Under the pieces are notes generated by a model. It saw only the letters and a program-made list of their open reading frames with translations, searched no databases and was not told the DNA's origin. Positions 39,904-48,800 of a stretch of DNA of 58,423 bases are shown here, piece by piece. This DNA comes from Christensenella sp. UBA2853 (GTDB taxonomy: Bacteria > Bacillota > Clostridia > Christensenellales > Aristaeellaceae). The first letter of the stretch is position 1, and every line of letters begins with the position of its first letter. The stretch is from the NCBI GenBank assembly GCA_002350845.1, contig DEFL01000028.1, forward strand, positions 1 to 58,423. Direction: 5' to 3'. The position numbers and the translations under genes were made by a program.

Positions 39904-41025
39904 TTACTCGAACCGTTCTGCGCACTGTTTCAGGTAGTCGATGATCCCCAGATGCTGCGGGCATGCGCCTTCGCACTGACCGCACTGAATGCAGTCGGAT
40001 GCCTTTCCTTTGCCATAGGTCGCGATGCCGTACTCGCGGACCTGGCGGAAACCCTCGTTGTTGTGCTGTCTGTTGGCGACGGTGAAGATATCCGGAATGG
40101 GAATACTCATCGGGCAGCCTTCCACGCAGTAGCCGCATCCGGTGCAGGGGATGGACTTGTCCGCATTGAGCGCATCCTGGGCTTTGCGGATGACCGCCTG
40201 TTCCTCCTCGCTGAGCGGACGGAAATCTTTCATAAAGGACAGGTTTTCCTCCATCTGATGGAGCGAGGACATGCCCGAGAGCACTGTAATGATGCCGTCA
40301 AGGCTGGCCGCATAACGGATCCCCCAGGAAACAACCGGTGCCTGTGGCGCTGCGGTGAGGAAGATGTCCCGGACAGCCTGGATCGGGTCGGCGAGCGCGC
40401 CGCCTTTCAGGGGTTCCATGACGGTGATCGCCTTGCCGTGGCGGCGGGCAATCTCCCAGCACTCACGCGCTGCAATGCCGGGATTCTCCCAGTCGGAGTA
40501 ATTCAGCTGCAGCTGGACAAATTCCATTTCGGGATGGGCGGTGAGAATCTCCTCGAGCAGGGCAGGGTCGGCATGGAAGGAAAAGCCGCAGTGGCGGATC
40601 AGGCCTTTGGCTTTCTGTTCCCGTACAAAGTCCCAGAGGTGGTATTCGTCATATTTGGTGTAGTTGTGGCGCATCAGGCCGTGGAGCAGATAGTAATCGA
40701 AATACCCTGCGCCGGTGCGCTCCAGGCTGGTAAAGAACTGCTGCTTGGCACTTTCCTCGTCATGACACTGATGCCATGCATTCAGCTTGGTGGCGAGGGT
40801 ATAGGCGCTGCGCGGATAGCGGTCGGCCACGGCCGCTTTGAATGCTTCCTCTGAATGTCCCTTATCATAGACAAAGGCGGTATCAAAGTAGGTTCCGCCT
40901 GCTGCGATAAACCGGTCCACCATCTCACAGACCTGCGCAAGGTCGGTTGTGCCGTCGGGCAGCTTGGGCAGACGCATCAGGCCGAAGCCCAGCTTGAAGG
41001 TGTCTTTTCCGAGATATTCTGACAT
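39904..41025 (-). CDS. Aldo/keto reductase with C-terminal ferredoxin-like domain
   Basis: A 373-aa oxidoreductase. The N-terminal 270 residues follow the aldo/keto reductase barrel: FGLMRLPKLPDG, Asp and Tyr in YFDTAFVYDKGHSE, Lys in LATKLNAW, His in YYLLHGL. The C-terminus carries two 4Fe-4S motifs, CTGCGYCVEGCP near 293 and CIQCGQCEGACP near 340. This fusion is common in anaerobes and suggests electron transfer through iron-sulfur clusters. The start ATG 41025 is seven bases from AGGAGG; ATG 41028 is a close alternative. The natural substrate is not known. It stands alone between two terminators. Confidence 0.9.
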   Translation of the reverse strand: MSEYLGKDTFKLGFGLMRLPKLPDGTTDLAQVCEMVDRFIAAGGTYFDTAFVYDKGHSEEAFKAAVADRYPRSAYTLATKLNAWHQCHDEESAKQQFFTSLERTGAGYFDYYLLHGLMRHNYTKYDEYHLWDFVREQKAKGLIRHCGFSFHADPALLEEILTAHPEMEFVQLQLNYSDWENPGIAARECWEIARRHGKAITVMEPLKGGALADPIQAVRDIFLTAAPQAPVVSWGIRYAASLDGIITVLSGMSSLHQMEENLSFMKDFRPLSEEEQAVIRKAQDALNADKSIPCTGCGYCVEGCPMSIPIPDIFTVANRQHNNEGFRQVREYGIATYGKGKASDCIQCGQCEGACPQHLGIIDYLKQCAERFE

Positions 41026-41299
41026 CATGTTTCCTCCTTTTTGTGGTCGCGCTGCGCGTGCTGCGGGATGTCCGTCAGCGGTTGCTCTGTCATGGTATCG
41101 CAAAATGCCGGATGCGGCAAGACTGACGCATGATGAGCAGAATGCAATCAGCACAGAGGATGGAGCATTCGGGGAGCAATATCCATGCGTCCGGTTTTTC
41201 TTTTTTTCTGTGACGGAATCCGGCAGGAATTGCCTTCAGATGCGAGAATTGCACAGAGGGCAGACGTGACCAAGATGATGTTGAGGAGCGATTCAATCA

Positions 41300-41746
41300 A
41301 TGGAATATCAGAACAGAGACTGCAGCACGAATACCATCCCTCAGACACAGACAGCAGCGGGTAAACCGTCGGTTGATCAGTGGCTGGAGGAGATCAAAAA
41401 GACCCCGGCGGCCGATCAGATCGGGATGATGCTCATTCACAACGGGATTGTCCGTGCCACAGCGCGCAGACAGGTACGCGAAGGGGATATGAGTGCAGAT
41501 CCGGTGAAGGGCATGATGTTTTCCTATGACGAGGAAAAAGTGGCCCAGGCAGTCCGGGAAGCCGAGCAGCTCGACGGCATTTATGCCATCCGCGTCTGGC
41601 TCAACCGCGGGCATTTGCAGGTGGGGGATGATATCATGCTGGTCCTGATCGGGGCCGATATCCGCCCGCATGCGGTGGATGCGCTCAATACCCTGGTGGG
41701 CCGGATCAAGAGTGAGTGCGTCACTGAGCAGGAGATCTATTCGTAA
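41300..41746 (+). CDS. MoaE-like protein (molybdopterin synthase large subunit family)
   Basis: A 148-aa protein from ATG 41300 after TTGAGGAGCG. GMMLIHNGIVRATAR, GMMFSYDEEKVAQAVREAEQ, IYAIRVWLNRGHLQVGDDIM and IGADIRPHAVDALNTLVGRI match the MoaE-type fold of molybdenum-cofactor synthesis. No moaA, moaC, moaD or molybdoenzyme gene is nearby, so a MoaE-derived protein with another role is possible. Single gene with its own terminator. Confidence 0.72.
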   Translation: MEYQNRDCSTNTIPQTQTAAGKPSVDQWLEEIKKTPAADQIGMMLIHNGIVRATARRQVREGDMSADPVKGMMFSYDEEKVAQAVREAEQLDGIYAIRVWLNRGHLQVGDDIMLVLIGADIRPHAVDALNTLVGRIKSECVTEQEIYS

Positions 41747-41781
41747 AGAGCCGATCCATATGCATGAAAAGAAAGCCACAG

Positions 41782-41809
41782 AAAAACAGCTGCCGCGGCA
41801 GCTGTTTTT
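41782..41809. terminator. Bidirectional terminator between convergent genes
   Basis: AAAAACAGCTGCC pairs with GGCAGCTGTTTTT around a 2-nt GC centre. It serves both the MoaE-like gene and the minus-strand zinc-ribbon gene. Confidence 0.88.
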
Positions 41810-41821
41810 CTGTCTTCCGGA

Positions 41822-42946
41822 TTACTGAACCCGGACAATGTCTGCAATTCTGTTGCCATCCTTGTCGGAGATATACGCGTCGGCCCCGGTTCTTTTGGCG
41901 GTGATATACAGGCCGTCTCCGACGTTCAGGTTTCTCCAGTCGGATTCTGCGATGCGGTAGGTGGACATTTTTCCATCCTTGGCCTGTACGGTAAAGCCGT
42001 AGGCTTCCGCCCGTTCTCCCTCACGCTCGTTTTCACCCAGTGCGGTGTCAGGCCACGCCGCGTTGTGATCTTCCCCGGAAGCGGTCGCCACGCGCGTGGG
42101 TGTCCACCGCCAGATCTTATAGTAATATTTCGTTGCGTACCTCGGCACCGGAACATAGACGGGCTGACTTTCGGTTTCGGTGTAATACTCGGTCCGATAG
42201 ACCGGAACTTGTTCAGTGATCTCCTCGAAGGTTCCGTTGCCCAGGTTTTCATAGGTGTGTTCTGTTTTGTAGTGGTCGAGAACCTGCCGGGAGCGCTGGA
42301 CCTCCACGTCCTCATAGTGGGACAGGACATTGTCGTAGTGATGAATTTCCTGCTGCTGACTTGTCAGCTCCGCCCCCTGGGGCAGTGTCCAGCCGGATTC
42401 GCTGAATTCGCGGTTCTCCTCAATCTGAATGTTTCGCTGCCAGGCCAGGCTGGTGACCGTCAGGTCGCCGCTGGTCTTGTTGCCGTTGAGGAAGGTGAAC
42501 AGGCCGACAATGGCCAGAACGGCAACGATCAGAAGCAGGAGCGGGCGTTTGCTCCCGGAGGAGCGGGTCGGAGGCGGGGAAGCAGGCTGCGCATTCCGCT
42601 GCTCCTTTTCCTGTTTCTTCTTCTGAACGTCGAAGTAATTGCTCTCAGAGTCTTTGCGGCTCGCTCCGCAGTTGGAGCAGAACGCGGCGTTGTCGCTGTT
42701 GAGCGTGTTGCAGAAGGAGCAGTACCAGTCGGGATTGCGGTTGACGGTTTTCGCCTTCTCCTCATCGAGATATTCTATATCGGCGGTGTCTCCGTCTATC
42801 CGGACATCGTTTTCCGCATGGTCCTTCATGTAGAATGTAACATCACCCCGGGGCCGGCCGCAGGAAGGACATTTGACCACATCGCCCCGGATGCCCTGAC
42901 CGCCGCAGAATGGGCAGTCCCAGTATGCCATGACGAGTTTTCCCAT
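41822..42946 (-). CDS. Double zinc-ribbon, single-pass membrane protein
   Basis: A 374-aa protein from ATG 42946 after AAGAGGAACAC. Two zinc ribbons are at the N-terminus: Cys 11/14 with 26/29, and Cys 76/79 with 90/93 (CSFCNTLN and CSNCGASR). A Pro/Ser linker leads to one membrane span at residues 135-153 (PLLLLIVAVLAIVGLFTF). About 220 residues follow outside, rich in Tyr and charged residues (VYRTEYYTETESQPVYVPVP). The ribbons face the cytoplasm by topology. Function unknown; possibly an envelope or stress protein. Confidence 0.8.
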   Translation of the reverse strand: MGKLVMAYWDCPFCGGQGIRGDVVKCPSCGRPRGDVTFYMKDHAENDVRIDGDTADIEYLDEEKAKTVNRNPDWYCSFCNTLNSDNAAFCSNCGASRKDSESNYFDVQKKKQEKEQRNAQPASPPPTRSSGSKRPLLLLIVAVLAIVGLFTFLNGNKTSGDLTVTSLAWQRNIQIEENREFSESGWTLPQGAELTSQQQEIHHYDNVLSHYEDVEVQRSRQVLDHYKTEHTYENLGNGTFEEITEQVPVYRTEYYTETESQPVYVPVPRYATKYYYKIWRWTPTRVATASGEDHNAAWPDTALGENEREGERAEAYGFTVQAKDGKMSTYRIAESDWRNLNVGDGLYITAKRTGADAYISDKDGNRIADIVRVQ

Positions 42947-43084
42947 AATGTGTTCCTCTTTTATTTCATAGAAGTCTGCACTTTGCAGTGCCTCAGTCCT
43001 ATTGTAACGTATTTCGGTCTTTCATGCTATAGTCAGGAACAAGAAACATACAATTTGCGGCGGCGGTTTCCGCGGGCAGACGGC

Positions 43085-43930
43085 TTATTCCTTTCCGGTC
43101 CGGTAGGCGCGGGGACTGACACCGTAGTGACGCTTGAAGCAGTCCTTAAAGTAGTTGGCGTCGGTAAACCCGCAGCGCAGGGCGATATCGATGATCAGAT
43201 CCTTTGTTTCCACCAGCTCAAGCGCGGCCTGGTGCAGCCGCAGGTAGCTGAGGTACTCATGGACGCCAAGACCTGCCGCCTGACGGAATTTCCGGCTCAG
43301 GTAATTGATGCTGAACCCGGCCGCCTTTGCAATCTCCTCTGCCGTGATGGGCTCGCGAAAATGCTCCCGCATGAAGCCGGCGGCGCGGACAATGGCCTGG
43401 TCGGTGGTGTGAATATCGGCGGGTGGTGCTTCCGGGATGACGCCGATCCGGCTGCAGACAAGCAGCGTCTCCTGCAGCCGGCACTTGAGAAGCAATGGTG
43501 TGCGCTCATCGTTGATCTTTTCTTCATTGAGCATCCGTCCAAAGAGCGCAGTCAGCGAATCCCGGTAAAAGTCCGGGATCTGCAGAAGACGCCACTGGCT
43601 GAAAAACGTGTCCTGTCCCGGGAACGTGTTGCGGATATCCTGCTCGAGGTCTTTTCTTCGGAAAAAGAGATTGAAACGCCGGCAGGTTCCAAAGAGATAG
43701 CGGGTGTAGTGCATGGTCCGGGGTGGAATGATCAGGAGGTCGCCTGCATGGACATCCAGCATGGTTCCGCCGATAAAAAACCGGCAGCTGCCGCTCTCAA
43801 GATAGTAAATCTCATAGTAGGGATGATAATGGTTCGTGGGAACAATATAGCTGCGGTCGCGCACCTGATCTTCCACATAGATGCGGTCAATGGGCTTTTC
43901 CGGTTCGCGTCTTGAGAAGTCTTTCTCCAT
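43085..43930 (-). CDS. AraC-family transcriptional regulator
   Basis: A 281-aa protein from ATG 43930 after CAGGAGGACAGC; the longer upstream frame has no site. Residues 20-150 are a cupin-like ligand domain (YHPYYEIYYLESGSCRFFIG, VHAGDLLIIPPRTMHYTRYL). The C-terminal 100 residues are the double AraC helix-turn-helix (ITAEEIAKAAGFSINYLSRK and IIDIALRCGFTDANYFKDCF). It probably responds to a carbon source or envelope cue and may regulate the adjacent genes or a sugar operon outside the window. No sugar operon is adjacent. Confidence 0.92.
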   Translation of the reverse strand: MEKDFSRREPEKPIDRIYVEDQVRDRSYIVPTNHYHPYYEIYYLESGSCRFFIGGTMLDVHAGDLLIIPPRTMHYTRYLFGTCRRFNLFFRRKDLEQDIRNTFPGQDTFFSQWRLLQIPDFYRDSLTALFGRMLNEEKINDERTPLLLKCRLQETLLVCSRIGVIPEAPPADIHTTDQAIVRAAGFMREHFREPITAEEIAKAAGFSINYLSRKFRQAAGLGVHEYLSYLRLHQAALELVETKDLIIDIALRCGFTDANYFKDCFKRHYGVSPRAYRTGKE

Positions 43931-44067
43931 GCTGTCCTCCTGAGGAGTGTTGAAAAAAATGCGGTTTATGGAAATTATAGGGGAGAACATGTAGAAAATC
44001 AAGCTGAAATATCGTATCCTATCACTCGCAGCGAGGAACGCGCTGCATGGAAAGGAGATAAGAAACA

Positions 44068-44253
44068 ATGAAAACCAATTATAATGAATATAGATGGAAT
44101 CACGAGGAAGAAGAACAGGTCATGATGGTGGCTGCGGACAGCCTGGTGCATTTTGCAGACGGCGCATCCTCCATGAGCCGCAGGGCAGATCAGGACAACG
44201 ACCTCACAGCACTGGAGATTGCCAGAACCGCTTATCTGTGCATGGCCTGCTGA
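44068..44253 (+). CDS. Small protein (61 aa) of unknown function with its own terminator
   Basis: ATG 44068 follows GGAAAGGAGATAAGAAACA, a strong ribosome site. The product is acidic in its first half (NEYRWNHEEEEQ), has a hydrophobic VMMVAADSLVHFADG stretch, and ends LTALEIARTAYLCMAC with two Cys at the C-terminus. It is divergent from the AraC regulator and followed by a dedicated terminator, so it is expressed on its own. I recognise no family; a peptide precursor or small regulatory protein is possible. Confidence 0.65.
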   Translation: MKTNYNEYRWNHEEEEQVMMVAADSLVHFADGASSMSRRADQDNDLTALEIARTAYLCMAC

Positions 44254-44270
44254 TAAGGTCAGCAAAACAC

Positions 44271-44301
44271 GAGAATCATGCGAGAGCATGGTTCTTTTTT
44301 T
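44271..44301 (+). terminator. Terminator of the 61-aa protein gene
   Basis: GAATCATGC and GCATGGTTC pair over GAGA (one G-T wobble) and run into TTTTTTT. Confidence 0.8.
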
Positions 44302-44321
44302 GCGCCCATGGTCTGGGCATG

Positions 44322-44356
44322 GAAAAAGACCGGCCAGGTCTCTTGGGACCGGCCGG
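44322..44356 (-). terminator. Terminator of the glutamate synthase operon
   Basis: Read on the minus strand, CCGGCC-GGTC pairs with GACC-t-GGCCGG (one bulge), followed by TCTTTTTCC. It lies 31 bp after the gltD stop. Confidence 0.75.
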
Positions 44357-44387
44357 ATTGAGGAGAACAGGAAGCATGGCGGGCAGA

Positions 44388-45797
44388 TCAGTGCGCCGCG
44401 GCAAGAAAGGCATCGGCTTCATGGGCTGCCGCGCGGCCATCGGCGACGGCGCGGACCACCAGCGACTGTCCCGTGCGCAGATCGCCAGCGGAAAACCATG
44501 AGCCGCCGAGTGCATGGGAACCGTCGGCGGGAAGCACACGCCCCCGCGCATCCGCCTCCAGGGAGAGCGTGCGCAGGGTCTGTTCCTCACACCCGATAAA
44601 ACCGGCGGCGATGAGCAGAAGATCACAGGGAACAATGCGCTCAGAACCGGGGATCGGCTCCATGCGTCCCTCCGGCGTTCTCTTCAAGCGCACTGTCTCA
44701 ACAGAACGGATTCGATTGTGCTCATCCACCTGAATACTGCCGACCGTGGTCTCATAGACTCTCGGATCGCTTCCCAGTACGGAGATGGCCTCAAGCTGGC
44801 CGTAATCGGTGCGCAGCGTGCGGGGCCATTCGGGCCAGGGATTGCCGGGAACTCTTGCTGTACAGGGCTTTGGCATCATTTCCAGCTGCGTGACAGACGA
44901 GGCGCCCTGACGAAGCGCTGTGGCGACACAGTCATTGCCTGTATCCCCGCCGCCGACCACGATGCAATGGCGTCCGCTGGCTGAAAGAACAGGGGCACTC
45001 CCGGAAAGAAGGCCCCGGGTGGCGCAGGTCAGGTAATCGACGGCATAGTGGACACCCTCCGCGTCCATGTGCGGAAGGTTCAGTGAGCGTGGACGGCGGG
45101 ACCCGCAGCACAGGATGACGGCATCAAAGGCACGGAGCTGATCTGGATCCGCCTCGGTATTGAGAAGGAAGGAGATGCCTTCTGCTTCCATCAGGCGGAT
45201 GCGCCGCTCGACAATTTCCTTGGGCAGCTTCATATTGGGAATGCCGTACATCATCAGGCCGCCCGGGAGATCGGCGCGCTCAATGACGGTCACAGTGTGC
45301 CCGCGCTGGTTGAGCAGGTCGGCTGCTGCCAGACCGGCCGGTCCGCTGCCTACGACCGCCACCTGTTTTCCGGTGCGCCGGGAAGGCACACGGGGAACCA
45401 CCCAGCCCCGGGCAAATCCGGTTTCAATCAGATACAGTTCGTTGTCACGGTTGGTGACGCCCTCGTCTGCAAGATTGCATGCCTTTTCGCACAGCGCAGG
45501 ACACACGTGGCCGGTGAATTCAGGAAAGGGCGCGGTCAAAAGAAGACGCGCCAGCGCTTCCTTCTCCTGTCCCTGCCAGAGCAGGTCATTCCATTCCGGG
45601 ATCAGGTTATGCAGCGGACACCCGAAATCGGACTGACAGAAGGGCACACCGCAATCCATACATCGGCTGGCCTGGGAGTGCCTGTCCCGAACGGGCAGGG
45701 AAGCGTGCAGGTCATTAAAATCCTTCAGGCGATCGTCTTCTGCACGCAGCGGGTTTTCCATGCGCTCAGTTTCCAGAAAACCGGTTGCTTTTCCCAT
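44388..45797 (-). CDS. gltD: Glutamate synthase small subunit (NADPH-dependent)
   Basis: A 469-aa subunit that supplies electrons from NAD(P)H to GltB. N-terminal iron-sulfur ligands: SRCMDCGVPFCQSDFGCPLH and GHVCPALCEKACN. FAD-binding GxGxxG in VAVVGSGPAGLAAADLLNQR, the NAD(P) fold VVGGGDTGNDCVATAL, and the final SAGDLRTGQSLVVRAVADGR. Length is typical. ATG 45797 lies 4 bp after the gltB stop, with GAAAGGGGTG upstream. It catalyses the second half of the GS-GOGAT cycle with GltB and the upstream glnA. Confidence 0.96.
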   Translation of the reverse strand: MGKATGFLETERMENPLRAEDDRLKDFNDLHASLPVRDRHSQASRCMDCGVPFCQSDFGCPLHNLIPEWNDLLWQGQEKEALARLLLTAPFPEFTGHVCPALCEKACNLADEGVTNRDNELYLIETGFARGWVVPRVPSRRTGKQVAVVGSGPAGLAAADLLNQRGHTVTVIERADLPGGLMMYGIPNMKLPKEIVERRIRLMEAEGISFLLNTEADPDQLRAFDAVILCCGSRRPRSLNLPHMDAEGVHYAVDYLTCATRGLLSGSAPVLSASGRHCIVVGGGDTGNDCVATALRQGASSVTQLEMMPKPCTARVPGNPWPEWPRTLRTDYGQLEAISVLGSDPRVYETTVGSIQVDEHNRIRSVETVRLKRTPEGRMEPIPGSERIVPCDLLLIAAGFIGCEEQTLRTLSLEADARGRVLPADGSHALGGSWFSAGDLRTGQSLVVRAVADGRAAAHEADAFLAAAH

Positions 45798-45801
45798 GCT
45801 G

Positions 45802-48800
45802 TCACACCCCTTTCAGGAAAGTCATGTATTCTTCAGAAATGACGGCCCGGAAACTCGGCAGCCAGGCTTCAAAATTCGCCAGAATCTCCCTGGCCTTGCG
45901 GGATCCGGTGGCTTTTTCGTGCATGATGAGCAGGCGGCGGAGTTCGCCGGCCTGGGCGGGAGCAACCGGGACGATCTGCACGTGGCCTGTATTGAGATGA
46001 CTGTTGAGCGTGGACTGCTCATCGAGCACCCAGGCGATGCCACCGCTCATGCCGGCTGCAAAATTGTCTCCGACCGGGCCCAGCACACAGACACGGCCTC
46101 CGGTCATGTACTCACACCCATGATCCCCGACGCCTTCCACCACAGCCCAGGCACCGGAATTGCGCACAGCAAAGCGTTCACCCGCCATGCCGGCAATGAG
46201 CGCATAGCCGCTGGTTGCGCCGTAGAGGGCGACGTTCCCGATGAGCGTGTCCTCTTCCCTCCATACACTGTCCACCGGCGGGCATACGGCAATCGTCCCG
46301 CCGGAGAGCCCCTTGCCCAGGTAGTCATTGGCCACACCGTAGAGCGTAATCTGCTGGCCCTCGGGGAGAAATGCACCGAAGGACTGGCCGCCGCAGCCCT
46401 GGGCCTGCACGGAGCGGCTGCCCCGCAGCATGGTGCCGAACGCGCGGTCGGTTGTGGTCAGATGGACATGGTCCTGGAAGAGCCGGACATCGGTGCGCTC
46501 GGCGAGATGGAAATCATGCCGGGCATCCGGCTGGAAATGCGTGTTTCTTGAAAAGCCGATGAGATCGGAAAGATCCAGGGCAGCATCCTGCTTCATCCGG
46601 AGCAGATCGCTGCGTCCGACCAGCTCGTCCACCGTTCTTGCACCGAGCCTGGCCATGATGCGGCGCATCTGTCCGGCAATGAAGAGCATGAACCGCTCCA
46701 CATACTCGGGTTTACCCCTGAAACGGGCACGGAGCTCGGGGTTTTGCGTGGCAATCCCGAAGGGGCAGGTGCCCAGATGGCACACGCGCATCATGCGGCA
46801 GCCCATAGTGATGAGCGGCGCTGTGGCAAACCCGAACTGTTCTGCCCCGAGAAGCAGGGCTACCATGACATCATGTCCGGTCATGAGCTTGCCGTCAGTT
46901 TCCAGCGTCACTTTCTGGCGGAGCCGGTTTCTGCAGAGCACCTGGTGCGCTTCTGCCAGACCAATTTCCCAGGGAAGGCCCGCATGATGAACGGAACTCA
47001 TCGGGGCAGCGCCGGTGCCACCCTCACCGCCGGAGATGAGAATGCCGCCGGCCCCGGCCTTGGCCACGCCGCTGGCAATGGTGCCCACGCCTGTTGAGGA
47101 GACGAGCTTCACGGTGATTTTTGCCTGATCATTGGCGCACTGCAGGTCATAGATCAGCTCAGCGAGGTCCTCAATCGAGTAAATGTCATGATGAGGCGGC
47201 GGGGAAATCAGGGAGATGCCGGGGGTGGAACAGCGCGTCTTTGCGACGCTTTCCGTTACCTTGGCCCCGGGCAGATGACCGCCCTCACCGGGCTTGGCGC
47301 CCTGGGCCATCTTGATCTGAATCTCCTGCGCGGAGAGCAGATATTCCCTTGTGACGCCGAACCGCCCGGAAGCCACCTGCTTGATGGCGGAGTTGAGATC
47401 TGTCCGGTAGCGGGAAGGAAGTTCTCCGCCTTCGCCGCTGTTGGACCGGCCACCGAGATGATTCATGGCGCGGGCCATACACTCGTGCGCTTCCTGAGAA
47501 ATGGAGCCATAGCTCATGGCGCCGGTCCGGAAGCGTGTGGCAATGGATGCTTCGCTTTCCACTTCCTCCAGAGGGATTTCATGGCACGCCTCATACCGGA
47601 AGTCGAGCATGGACCGGATGGTGCGGGGGCCTTCCTGTTCCACACGGTCTGCATAGCGCTCAAACAGGTCCCGGCTGTCATTCCAGACAGCCTGCTGCAG
47701 GAGGTGAATGGCTTCAGGGGCATACAGATGCTCCTGCGCGCCTTCCCCTGTGCGCAGTTTGTGCACGCCGACCGCGGGGAGACCGGTGACGGGCAGACGG
47801 AAGGCGGCCTCATGATGGAAGCGGCTGTCTGCCTCCACCCGGTTCAGATCGGTGCCTCCGAGGGAATACGGCGTATTGGTGAAATAGCGCTCCACCATTT
47901 TCGCGTCCAGGCCGATGACTTCAAAGAGCTGCGCGCTCTGATAAGCCTGCAGGGTGGAAACGCCCATCTTGGAGGCAATCTTGAGGACGCCTGCCGTCAG
48001 TGCGGCGTTGTATGCACGGACGGCATCGGAAGCGGACTTTTCGATTTCACCAATTGCGCACAGGGAACGGACACAGTCATGGGCGAGGTAGGGATTGACT
48101 GCGCGGGCGCCGTAGCCGATGAGCAGGGCCAGCTGATGGACCTCCCTGGGTTCACCGCTTTCCAGAATCACCGAGACGGCGGTGCGCTTTTTGATGTGAA
48201 TCAGATGCTGTTCCAGGGCAGAGACTGCGAGCAGGGAGGGGATCGCGAGATGCGACGGATCCACACCGCGGTCCGAGAGGATCAGGATATTGACGCCCTC
48301 CCGGCAGGCCGCATCGCACGCTGAAAAGAACGTGCTGAGGGCCTGGGCGAGGCTCTTTTCTTTCCCGTACAGCAGGGAGATGGTCCGAACCTGGAAGGCG
48401 GGATGGCGGAGATTCCGGATACGGGCGAGCTCTTCCTCTGTGAGGACAGGGGAAGTGAGTTCCAGCACGGTGCAGTTGTCCGGCCCGTCTGAAAGAAGAT
48501 TGCCGTCATCGCCGATGTAGATGGAGCAGTCTGTTTTCATCTCTTCCCGCAGTGCGTCAATGGGCGGGTTAGTGACCTGGGCAAACCGCTGCTTGAAATA
48601 GTCCGACAGCGGCGGATGTGTTCTGCTCAGGGCAGCGAGCGGCTCGTCGGCCCCCATGGAGACAATCGGCTCACTGCCGTTCCTGGCCATGGGAAGAAGT
48701 ACATTGTGCAGATCCTCCCAGGTATAGCCGAACGCCCTGCACAGCTGAAGGCGGACATCGTCATCGGGCGGAGCGGGAGTGACCGTTTCCCCGGGGAGGT

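Noticed and set aside
41300..41746. Molybdenum-cofactor gene cluster
   Set aside because: Only the MoaE-like gene is present; no other cofactor or molybdoenzyme gene is nearby, so no cluster is claimed.
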